Position numbers and translations under genes: made by a program. Positions 1 through 5,925 of a stretch of 6,261 bases of DNA are shown in pieces (the stretch's first letter is position 1; the number at the start of each line of letters is the position of its first letter). The stretch comes from Deltaproteobacteria bacterium. GTDB lineage: Bacteria; Desulfobacterota; Desulfobacteria; Desulfobacterales; JAFDCJ01. The stretch is taken from NCBI GenBank assembly GCA_019310665.1, contig JAFDDW010000143.1, positions 1 to 6,261 on the forward strand, read 5' to 3'. Below the pieces are notes generated by a model. It was given only the letters and a program-made list of their open reading frames with translations. It searched no databases and was not told where the DNA came from.

Positions 1-571
1 TGGCCATTAATGCGAACATGATGGCATTGGCGGCAATAATTCCGGTTTGGAAGTGGCCCAGGGCAAAGGGTGGGGTCAGCGGCTCGCGCTGGGGCATCCC
101 TACGATGGTGCTCATACCGCCCAGGGCACTCGCATTGATAGCATAGGCCTTATAATCTTTATAGGGACCGGTCTGACCAAAAGGGGTGATGGAGACAACG
201 ATCAGTCCGGGATTGACCTCTTGCAGGTGTCGATAATCCAGTTTCAGGTTTTGCGCCACCCGGGGCAGCATGTCTTCGACCAGCACATCGGCGTCTTTAA
301 TCAGCTCCAGGAGTATTTCACGTCCGGTAGAGTTGCCAATATCCAGCGTTATGCCATGCTTGTTACGGTTTAAATAATGGAACAGACCGCTTTTATCCGT
401 ATGGGGATTGTCTTTGGGAAACGGGCCGCAGCGCCGGGATATATCTCCAGCCGCAGGTTCTTCGATTTTCGTCAACTGCGCGCCCAATCCGGCAAGCAGC
501 ATTCCGCAGTAGGGACCTGAAATATACTGGGCCAGCTCAACGACTTTAATTCCGTCAAGCGTCTGGTTCAT
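1..571 (-). CDS. CaiB/BaiF family (class III) CoA-transferase, N-terminal 190 residues, cut by the left window edge
   Basis: Translating the minus strand from the ATG at 571 gives an open frame of 190 residues that runs off the window. It opens with the family's hallmark N-terminus (LDGIKVVELAQYISGPYCG, about residues 5-23), followed by LGAQLTKIE (29-37), FHYLNRNKHGITLDI (64-78), DADVLVED (93-100) and SITPFGQTGPYKDYKAY (127-143). These are the usual CoA-transferase family III blocks. Full-length members have about 400 residues, so roughly half is missing. Such enzymes move CoA from an acyl-CoA donor to a carboxylic acid through an aspartyl-CoA thioester, in the cytoplasm. In my alignment by eye the catalytic Asp falls at residue 144, which is Ala here (codon GCT), so donor, acceptor and even catalytic mechanism are open. 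It follows the Mo subunit by 17 bases with its own strong ribosome binding site and is probably co-transcribed with it. The family is certain; the substrate is not. Confidence 0.93.
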   Translation of the reverse strand, partial: MNQTLDGIKVVELAQYISGPYCGMLLAGLGAQLTKIEEPAAGDISRRCGPFPKDNPHTDKSGLFHYLNRNKHGITLDIGNSTGREILLELIKDADVLVEDMLPRVAQNLKLDYRHLQEVNPGLIVVSITPFGQTGPYKDYKAYAINASALGGMSTIVGMPQREPLTPPFALGHFQTGIIAANAIMFALMA

Positions 572-579
572 ATTGGATT

Positions 580-585
580 CTCCTC
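580..585 (-). promoter_or_regulatory. Ribosome binding site of the CoA-transferase gene
   Basis: GAGGAG lies 8 bases upstream of the ATG at 571, inside the 17-base spacer after the Mo-subunit stop codon (TAA, 591-589). It fixes the start of the CoA-transferase gene and supports translation from a shared mRNA. Confidence 0.8.
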
Positions 586-588
586 GTC

Positions 589-2865
589 TTAGCCTTGGGT
601 TTTAAGGCCCTGAAAAACTTTTTCGGTCGTAGCCGGCAGGTCCTTGATTCTTACCCCCACGGCGTCATAGATCGCGTTCACAATTGCGGGTGCGGTGGGC
701 ACCATGGCGCACTCCCCGATTCCTTTGGCACCGAAGGGACCGTTGGGATCAACCGTTTCTACCAGCAGAGACGATATTTTGGGGACATCTTTAATGGTCA
801 GCATTTTATAATCATGAAAATTGGGATTAACAACCTCTCCGTTTTCAAATTGAAGATTTTCCATTAAGGCCCAGCCAATGCCCTGCACAGCGCCGCCTTC
901 AATTTGACCCTCCACTAAAAGGGGATTGATGGCCCTTCCCAAATCGTGGGCGGCCACAAAATTCAGGACTTCAACCTTACCCGTAGCCGGATCAACTTCG
1001 ACCTCCGCCAGGTGAGTACCAAAAACCAGGGCCGGTGACGGGTATCCTTCGTAAGTTACCGGGTTAAACTCAGGGGGAACCTCCGGCCCATTATAATACC
1101 CGTGGGCGACCAGCGGTTTTTTCTTCTTATAAAAAGAGGCGGCGCCTATTTCGGCATAGGAAAGCGATCGATCCGGACTGCCTTTGACAAAAACCTTTTT
1201 TTCTTTCATTTCCAGATCGTCGATATTGGCTTCCAGCATTTCGGCCCCAGTTTCCAAAATTTGCTTTTTAAGACCGTGGGCGGCTTCGGTTACAGCGCTT
1301 CCCGCGCAAAAGGTGACACGTGATCCAAAGGTGCCCATACAGGGAAAGGTCGTATCCGTGTCGGCCGTCGTCAGGCTGATAGATTCCGGATCAACCCCCA
1401 TGATTTCAGCCGCCATCTGGGTCAAGACCGTATTGGAGCCCTGACCGATATCCAAGGCACCCATCAACAGGTGAAAAGTGCCGTCCGCATTCATCTGCAA
1501 TGTCGCCCCGGAATAATTAAAACCGGATCCGATGCTGCCGCCACCCGTATAAATCATGGCCGCAACGCCTATCCCGCGGTACTTTTGCTTGTGGGCTTTT
1601 TTGGTGGTCCATTCTGACTTATCCCGGGCCTGGGTTAAACATTCCTTGAGTCCGCAGCTGGTAATTTGAACCGCATTGGCGGTTACCTCGTTGGGGATAT
1701 TGGCATTTTTTAATCTCAGGTCAATAGGATCCATTTTAAGTTCTTCGGCAATCATGTCCAGCATTACTTCTTGGGCAAAAGAGGCCTGCGGATCGCCGTA
1801 TCCCCGGCAGGCGCCTCCCCAGTTTTTGTTGGTATACACCAGGCGGCCGTCGTATTTAATATTTTTGACGCGGTACAGGGTGGAGAACATGACATTATGG
1901 TAGGCTAAAACCGCGGGACCGTGACTGTTATAAGCCCCGTTATCCAAAACCACTTCCGCCTGTTTGGCAACGATGGTTCCATCTCTTTTGACGCCAAATT
2001 TCAGTTTACAGCGGGTCGGATGCCGCATGCGGGTGGCAATGAACTGCTCTTTGCGCGAGTGTTCTATTTTGACCGGTTTGCCCGTCTTTTTGGCTAAAAG
2101 TACACATAGCGCCTGGGCGGGCTCCAGATCGATCTTGTTGCCGAAGGCCCCGCCGATAAACGGTGCGCTAACATGAATCTTGGCCGCATCAATATTTAAG
2201 GTCGCCGCCAGTCTTTGCCGCAGTGGATGCGGCGCCTGGGTACTGACCCACATTTTAACGTCATCGGTGGGGCTGCAGGTCGCAATGCAGCAGTGGGTTT
2301 CAAGACTGCAATGGGACTGCGCCTGGGTTTGAAATGTATCTTCCAGGATCACATCCGCTTCGGCAAAGCCCTCCTCGATACTACCGCATTCCATCGACAT
2401 GGTTTTAGATATATTATTCTCCACTTCGTCATGCAGCCGGGGTGCGCCCGGTTGAACGGCCTCGAGCGGGTCGAAAACAGCAGGCAATTCTTCCCAGTCC
2501 ACCTCAATTAATTCCAGTGCCTCTTCGGCAATTTCTTCATCCACGGCGGCCACGGCGGCGATTTCGTCACCGATATATCGCACTTTTGTATCGGCTAAAA
2601 TCAACTTGTCGGCCCAGGTGGGTGAAATGCTGTATTTTATCAGCGGCACGTCTTTGGATGTAAGAATGGCTTTAACACCCTTGAGTTTTACTGCTTTTGA
2701 AATGTCGATATTACGTATCTTCGCGTGGGGTACGGGGCTTCTTAAAATTTTGCCATGCAGCATGCCGCTTAGCTTGATGTCGGAGGTAAAAATTGCGCTG
2801 CCTTTCACTTTTTCAACGGCATCCCGGTGAGGGATTCGTTTTCCGACGATGGAGAAATTAGCCAT
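589..2865 (-). CDS. Molybdenum hydroxylase large subunit (xanthine dehydrogenase family, molybdopterin-binding subunit)
   Basis: This 758-residue protein is the catalytic, Mo-cofactor-binding subunit of a three-subunit cytoplasmic hydroxylase, which oxidises a C-H bond with water as oxygen source. Residues about 15-130 form the a/b hammerhead domain (KVKGSAIFTSD). The Mo-binding domains follow, with STQ at 208-210 (cofactor Gln), FIGGAFGNK at 236-244, GGACRGYGDPQ at 350-360, ALDIGQGSN at 470-478 and a C-terminal GAKGIGE at 712-718 carrying the conserved catalytic Glu718. The full usual length and both ends are present. Aligned from memory with bovine xanthine dehydrogenase, the Glu802 position is Ile245 and the Arg880 position is Tyr322, which argues against ordinary xanthine oxidation. 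The CO dehydrogenase AYRCSFR loop is absent. I chose the ATG at 2865 over a TTG two codons upstream because AAAGGAG sits 8 bases before the ATG but only 2 before the TTG. The substrate is unknown; an aromatic, N-heterocyclic or aldehyde substrate would fit. Confidence 0.94.
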   Translation of the reverse strand: MANFSIVGKRIPHRDAVEKVKGSAIFTSDIKLSGMLHGKILRSPVPHAKIRNIDISKAVKLKGVKAILTSKDVPLIKYSISPTWADKLILADTKVRYIGDEIAAVAAVDEEIAEEALELIEVDWEELPAVFDPLEAVQPGAPRLHDEVENNISKTMSMECGSIEEGFAEADVILEDTFQTQAQSHCSLETHCCIATCSPTDDVKMWVSTQAPHPLRQRLAATLNIDAAKIHVSAPFIGGAFGNKIDLEPAQALCVLLAKKTGKPVKIEHSRKEQFIATRMRHPTRCKLKFGVKRDGTIVAKQAEVVLDNGAYNSHGPAVLAYHNVMFSTLYRVKNIKYDGRLVYTNKNWGGACRGYGDPQASFAQEVMLDMIAEELKMDPIDLRLKNANIPNEVTANAVQITSCGLKECLTQARDKSEWTTKKAHKQKYRGIGVAAMIYTGGGSIGSGFNYSGATLQMNADGTFHLLMGALDIGQGSNTVLTQMAAEIMGVDPESISLTTADTDTTFPCMGTFGSRVTFCAGSAVTEAAHGLKKQILETGAEMLEANIDDLEMKEKKVFVKGSPDRSLSYAEIGAASFYKKKKPLVAHGYYNGPEVPPEFNPVTYEGYPSPALVFGTHLAEVEVDPATGKVEVLNFVAAHDLGRAINPLLVEGQIEGGAVQGIGWALMENLQFENGEVVNPNFHDYKMLTIKDVPKISSLLVETVDPNGPFGAKGIGECAMVPTAPAIVNAIYDAVGVRIKDLPATTEKVFQGLKTQG

Positions 2866-2873
2866 TTTCAATA

Positions 2874-2880
2874 CTCCTTT
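2874..2880 (-). promoter_or_regulatory. Ribosome binding site that decides the Mo-subunit start
   Basis: AAAGGAG ends 8 bases upstream of the ATG at 2865 and only 2 bases upstream of an in-frame TTG at 2871. Normal spacing selects the ATG, giving 758 residues rather than 760. Confidence 0.8.
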
Positions 2881-2890
2881 TCTGATGTCC

Positions 2891-3364
2891 TCATTTCAAT
2901 AATTGGACAGCATTGTTGACGGCATCCAGAATTTTGGTATATCCGGTGCAGCGGCATAAATTTCCTTCCAGGTAGTGTTTAATTTCATCCTCTGAGGGAT
3001 CGGAAATTTCATCTAACAGCGCCTTGGTTGTTAAAATCATGCCCGGTGTACAAAACCCGCATTGGACGGCACCGCTGTCTACAAACGCCTGCTGTATCGG
3101 ATGCAACTCGTCGCCTTGGTGCAACCCTTCAATAGTGGTTATGGCAGCGCCATCCACTTCAACCGCCAGGACAAGGCATGATGTCATCACCTTCCCGTTA
3201 ACGATAACCGTGCAGGCGCCGCAGTCTCCTTCGTCACAGCCTTCTTTGGTACCGGTTAAGCCCAGATCATACCTTAAAAGATCCAGCAGGGTCCGGTTTG
3301 GATGAACCAGGAGATCGTGTTCTTCTTCGTTGACCGTGATTTGAATTCGGTGCTTGCTCTCCAT
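2891..3364 (-). CDS. Molybdenum hydroxylase small subunit with two [2Fe-2S] clusters (CoxS/CutS type)
   Basis: This complete 157-residue protein is the electron-transfer subunit that carries electrons between the Mo site and the FAD subunit. The N-terminal plant-type ferredoxin domain has Cys43, Cys48, Cys51 and Cys63 in the pattern GCDEGDCGAC...SC. The C-terminal helical domain has Cys102 and Cys105 (QCGFCTPGM) and Cys137 and Cys139 (NLCRCTGY), the second cluster. All eight cluster ligands are present and the length is typical of the family. The ATG at 3364 follows AAGGGGG with ordinary spacing. The gene lies between the FAD and Mo subunits, the usual medium-small-large order of cox-type operons, and ends 25 bases before the Mo-subunit ATG. 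It has no signal peptide, which fits a cytoplasmic complex, unlike the exported isoquinoline- or aldehyde-oxidising relatives. Confidence 0.96.
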   Translation of the reverse strand: MESKHRIQITVNEEEHDLLVHPNRTLLDLLRYDLGLTGTKEGCDEGDCGACTVIVNGKVMTSCLVLAVEVDGAAITTIEGLHQGDELHPIQQAFVDSGAVQCGFCTPGMILTTKALLDEISDPSEDEIKHYLEGNLCRCTGYTKILDAVNNAVQLLK

Positions 3365-3395
3365 ATTGCCCCCTTGATTTTGATCGCTAAACGGC

Positions 3396-3429
3396 CTTCC
3401 CTTTTAAAGATAAACACCGTCAAGGGAAG
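3396..3429 (-). repeat. Inverted repeat in the FAD to 2Fe-2S subunit spacer
   Basis: CTTCCCTT (3396-3403) and AAGGGAAG (3422-3429) are perfect 8-base inverted arms around an 18-base loop, within the 80-base spacer 3365-3444. On the transcribed minus strand no T-run follows, so it is not an intrinsic terminator. It could be a weak mRNA structure that adjusts the relative expression of the two subunits, or chance, given the long loop. Confidence 0.4.
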
Positions 3430-3444
3430 TAGGACGAAAAACGG

Positions 3445-4311
3445 TTATGACGGATCTTTGGAATTTAATATTTGATCAATTCCCTTGGCGACTAAATTCT
3501 TTACCAGGTCCTTGCGGTAACCGGCGGAAGCCCGAAAATCGGAAATAGGCGTTGCTTCGTCCGATGCCGCCTCGGCCGCCTCCTGAATTAACTCAGGTGT
3601 CAATCTGTTTGCGTTCAACAGGGCTTCGGCCTTTTTGGCCCTGATCGGCCGGGGTGCCACTGCTCCCAGTGCAATCATAATCTGATTGCAAAAACCACTG
3701 CTGACGTCTGCATCCAATAGAATCGCGATGTTGACGATACCGATATCCATGGCTTTGCGGGGTCCGTGTTTCAGGTAGATGCCTTTAAACTGCCCGATTT
3801 CTTTTGGAATAATGATTTGCGCCAAGACCTCGTTGCGGTTCAGTACGGTACTGTTGGGTCCGGTAAAAAACTGGTCGAGACCCATTGTTTTTGCACCGTT
3901 GCCAGTGGCCATTTGTAATTCGCAATTCATTGCCAGAAGAATGGCGGCCATATCTGCCGCCGGGGACCCATGGCATAAATTGCCGCCGATGGTGGCCCGG
4001 TTTCTTATCTGGATGGAGCCCAGGGTTGCCGCCGCCTCGCTCAACGCGGGTATCTTTTCCCGGATAAGCGGTGAAACTTCAACATCCCGCACGGTCGTAA
4101 GCGCCCCTAATTTGAAACCGTTATCGTATTCAATGCAATCTATACCGGGGATGCCTTTCAAATCGATGAGGCATTTGGGCTTTACGGCATTGGTCTTCAT
4201 CCCAATCAGCAGGTCCGTTCCCCCGGCAAGCAAATACGGTTCATCATTGGCCTGCAGGGCGGCAATGGCATCTGCCATATTGCCGGGCCTGATGTAATCA
4301 AAGCGTTTCAT
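3445..4311 (-). CDS. Molybdenum hydroxylase FAD-binding medium subunit (CoxM/CutM type)
   Basis: This 288-residue protein is the flavin subunit that passes electrons from the iron-sulfur clusters to an external acceptor. The FAD-binding domain shows LLAGGTDLLIGMK at 27-39 and TIGGNLCHGSPAAD at 107-120, the two pyrophosphate-binding loops of the family. The C-terminal CO-dehydrogenase-flavoprotein domain starts near residue 175 and ends in the typical FRASAGYRKDLV (259-270). The length is normal. There is no extra cysteine-rich insertion of the kind that carries the additional [4Fe-4S] cluster in 4-hydroxybenzoyl-CoA reductase, so this looks like an ordinary hydroxylase. The ATG at 4311 is preferred over a TTG at 4317, because GGAGG (4318-4322) touches the TTG but lies 6 bases from the ATG. 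It is the first gene of the three-subunit set, behind a 185-base spacer that may hold its promoter. Confidence 0.95.
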   Translation of the reverse strand: MKRFDYIRPGNMADAIAALQANDEPYLLAGGTDLLIGMKTNAVKPKCLIDLKGIPGIDCIEYDNGFKLGALTTVRDVEVSPLIREKIPALSEAAATLGSIQIRNRATIGGNLCHGSPAADMAAILLAMNCELQMATGNGAKTMGLDQFFTGPNSTVLNRNEVLAQIIIPKEIGQFKGIYLKHGPRKAMDIGIVNIAILLDADVSSGFCNQIMIALGAVAPRPIRAKKAEALLNANRLTPELIQEAAEAASDEATPISDFRASAGYRKDLVKNLVAKGIDQILNSKDPS

Positions 4312-4317
4312 AAACAA

Positions 4318-4322
4318 CCTCC
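4318..4322 (-). promoter_or_regulatory. Ribosome binding site that decides the FAD-subunit start
   Basis: A full GGAGG stands 6 bases upstream of the ATG at 4311. It directly abuts the in-frame TTG at 4317, which is therefore an unlikely start codon. Confidence 0.85.
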
Positions 4323-4338
4323 AAGTGTGGTATGCAAT

Positions 4339-4344
4339 ATTATA
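4339..4344 (-). promoter_or_regulatory. Possible promoter -10 element for the Mo hydroxylase operon
   Basis: The minus strand carries a perfect TATAAT here. It is followed by about 17 bases before the GGAGG ribosome binding site of the FAD subunit, a distance that would give a short leader of roughly 20 bases before the ATG. The hexamer about 17 bases upstream (GTAGGA, 4362-4367) is a poor -35 match, so the promoter would need an activator, or the hexamer may be a chance match in an AT-rich spacer. Confidence 0.3.
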
Positions 4345-4386
4345 TTCATGGATTTAACCATTCCTACATATCCCAATCCGGACAAG

Positions 4387-4424
4387 TGCCTAAAATGCCT
4401 AAAATGCTCTAAAGTGCCTAAAAT
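4387..4424. repeat. Short tandem repeat with 9-10-base period in the crotonase to FAD-subunit spacer
   Basis: Four consecutive units are visible on the plus strand: TGCCTAAAA (4387-4395), TGCCTAAAA (4396-4404), TGCTCTAAAG (4405-4414) and TGCCTAAAAT (4415-4424). They lie in the non-coding 4312-4496 interval. Next to them (4434-4440) the minus strand reads GCGAAGC, a heptamer known to form an unusually stable DNA mini-hairpin. No coding frame crosses the region convincingly. It may be a dispersed intergenic repeat, a protein-binding array spaced near one helical turn, or a decayed element. Confidence 0.75.
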
Positions 4425-4496
4425 TGCGGTGTCGCTTCGCTCCGTCTTTATGATCAACGTCTGATATTTTCAGCATGAAAAATAATTTCTAAGATA

Positions 4497-5378
4497 CTAA
4501 TCGATCAGGTCCTTATATCTTGCATCTCTTTCCTTAAACGCCTCTCGCATGCCGACATCTCTTCTACGTTTTATGAAATTAAATTCACCTGGTTCATATC
4601 TTATATTCGTAAACAGAGTATGGCTCATGTAGCCTTGACCAAAAGCGGAGCTGAGTCCCATTGAATCATAGGCCAGGCGCGCCGTCGCTTTTCCGATGGC
4701 AATTCCGTCCCGTGGCAGCAGCGTCATCGATCTGGCAAGCTTTCTGGTTTCCGCTTCGAGCTGATCGGCCGGAACGACCTGATTGACCAATCCAATTCTT
4801 TCGGCTTCCGTCCCATCGATTAATTTCCCTGTTAGAAGAAGCTCCCGGGCACGTTTCTGGCCGATCAGCGCAACTTCAATCGGAAAGACATACATGGTGC
4901 CGGAAAACCCCAGCCGTTGCTCTGAATGCCCGATCTTGGCGTCTTCCGCAGCAATGGTCATATCACAACAAAGGGACATATATAATCCGCCCCCGATACA
5001 GTATCCGTGCACCTGGGCGATGGTGATCTTGTCTAAAAGAAATATTCTCCGCAAACTTTCCGAGCGCCAGCGATCGTAGGCCAGCCGCGACCGCTGACTG
5101 GGCCGCCGGCTCTTGTCTTCCGGTTTTCCGGTGCCACCGCCGTAAACAAAGTATACCCGTCCAAGATCATATCCGGCTGAAAACGCCTTGCCGGCCCCTT
5201 TGATAACAACCACTTTTACATCGTCGTCATGTTCTACCTCGGTAAAGGCATCATCAATTTCACGGCTGAATTCAATATTCAACGCGTTCAGCGTCTCCGG
5301 CTTGTTCATGGTAATGGTGACCATCGACCCTTCCTCAAAATCTTCTTTTTCATAAATCAGTGTTTCTGAACTCATCAT
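4497..5378 (-). CDS. Crotonase / enoyl-CoA hydratase-isomerase superfamily protein
   Basis: This 293-residue cytoplasmic protein belongs to the crotonase fold, whose members hydrate, isomerise, hydrolyse or cleave CoA thioesters. The N-terminal strand TITMNKPETLNAL (21-33) is typical. The two oxyanion-hole segments are GKAFSAGYDL (63-72) and HGYCIGGGLYMS (124-135). HSEQRLGFSG (151-160) matches the region of the second catalytic glutamate, with Glu153 in place. The first catalytic glutamate of rat enoyl-CoA hydratase (Glu144, in GGGCE) aligns with Tyr133, so simple hydratase activity is doubtful; isomerase, hydrolase or lyase chemistry is possible. A charged insertion of about 25 residues (82-108, rich in Arg, Ser and Lys) precedes the second oxyanion segment and makes the protein somewhat longer than the usual 260. 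GGGAGG lies 3 bases before the ATG at 5378 and 6 before a second ATG at 5375; the second may be the true start. It sits between the amidohydrolase and the Mo hydroxylase genes, same strand. Confidence 0.93.
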   Translation of the reverse strand: MMSSETLIYEKEDFEEGSMVTITMNKPETLNALNIEFSREIDDAFTEVEHDDDVKVVVIKGAGKAFSAGYDLGRVYFVYGGGTGKPEDKSRRPSQRSRLAYDRWRSESLRRIFLLDKITIAQVHGYCIGGGLYMSLCCDMTIAAEDAKIGHSEQRLGFSGTMYVFPIEVALIGQKRARELLLTGKLIDGTEAERIGLVNQVVPADQLEAETRKLARSMTLLPRDGIAIGKATARLAYDSMGLSSAFGQGYMSHTLFTNIRYEPGEFNFIKRRRDVGMREAFKERDARYKDLID

Positions 5379-5443
5379 TGTCCTCCCGAATTATTAAATA
5401 ACTGGTTGCTTAAAAATCCACTTTAAATTGACAGAATACATTA

Positions 5444-5471
5444 TTCGATGTTGGACGTTCAATGTTCATTT
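5444..5471. repeat. Short tandem repeat with 7-base period in the amidohydrolase to crotonase spacer
   Basis: Four head-to-tail imperfect heptamers are seen on the plus strand: TTCGATG, TTGGACG, TTCAATG and TTCATTT. They fill 28 of the 94 non-coding bases 5379-5472, immediately after the amidohydrolase stop codon. The last unit is the weakest. The function is unknown; it resembles low-complexity intergenic repeats rather than an operator or terminator. Confidence 0.6.
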
Positions 5472-5472
5472 T

Positions 5473-5925
5473 TTATTTTCCCGCTAGATATTTCCCATCT
5501 CCGGTTTCCGCCACCACCTTTCCATCCTGCGCGACGATACGTCCTCTTAGCATGGTTAATATCGGCCAGCCTTTTATTTTGCGGCCGGCAATAATCGAGT
5601 AGTCGGTATTGGAATAAACCGGCTCTTGGGGTACAACAGCCTCCTTATCTAAATCAATAAAAACCAGGTCCGCATCAGATCCGATCGTCAGGGTTCCTTT
5701 GCGCGGCGCAAGACCAAATTGCCTTGCCGGGCGATAACAGCAAACGTCGACCAGTTTTCCTAAAGAAAATTTTCCCTTGTTGACCCACTCACTTAACATG
5801 AGGGGTAAAAACATTTCGGCACCCGGAATACCGGGGGTGGCATCCCAAAGATTCTTTTTTAGCTCCTTGGGGACCGGGGCATGGTCGGTTGCAACCACAT
5901 CAATGGTGCCATCTTTTAGTCCCGA
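5473..5925 (-). pseudogene. Dihydropyrimidinase/hydantoinase-type amidohydrolase, C-terminal fragment of a frame-disrupted gene
   Basis: This frame encodes the C-terminal part of a cyclic-amide hydrolase. It begins inside a conserved block read as GLKDGTIDVVATDHAP, which carries the metal-binding Asp of the family (TDHAP). It continues with GIPGAEMFLPLMLSEWV, the CCYRPARQFGL segment and the small C-terminal b-domain (KGTLTIGSDADLVFIDLD) and ends normally at TAA (5475-5473). The first codon with start potential is a GTG at 5898, in the middle of the conserved DVVATDHAP block and without a ribosome binding site, so this is not an independent gene. It is the second half of the gene whose first half runs to the right window edge. 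In an intact enzyme it would help form the binuclear metal site that hydrolyses cyclic amides such as dihydropyrimidines, hydantoins or lactams. No functional product is expected unless the break is a sequencing or assembly error. Confidence 0.88.

Noticed and set aside
3396..3429. Rho-independent terminator
   Set aside because: On the transcribed strand the stem is followed by GGCCGTTTAGCG, not a T-run, and the loop is long.
3779..4297. A 172-codon open frame on the plus strand, and about a dozen shorter plus-strand frames across 47-6204
   Set aside because: They lie antisense to clearly conserved minus-strand genes, resemble no family I recognise, and show the biased composition expected of shadow frames.
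589..4311. Aerobic carbon monoxide dehydrogenase (coxMSL)
   Set aside because: Gene order and folds agree, but the Mo subunit has GGACRGYG where CO dehydrogenase has AYRCSFR with the copper-binding Cys.
3445..4311. 4-Hydroxybenzoyl-CoA reductase beta subunit
   Set aside because: The 288-residue protein runs straight from TIGGNLCHGSPAAD into the following helix with no cysteine-rich insertion for the extra [4Fe-4S] cluster.
5473..5898. A separate 141-residue gene starting at GTG 5898
   Set aside because: The GTG encodes a Val inside the conserved DVVATDHAP block, has no ribosome binding site, and the frame extends upstream of it; it is the rest of the broken amidohydrolase.
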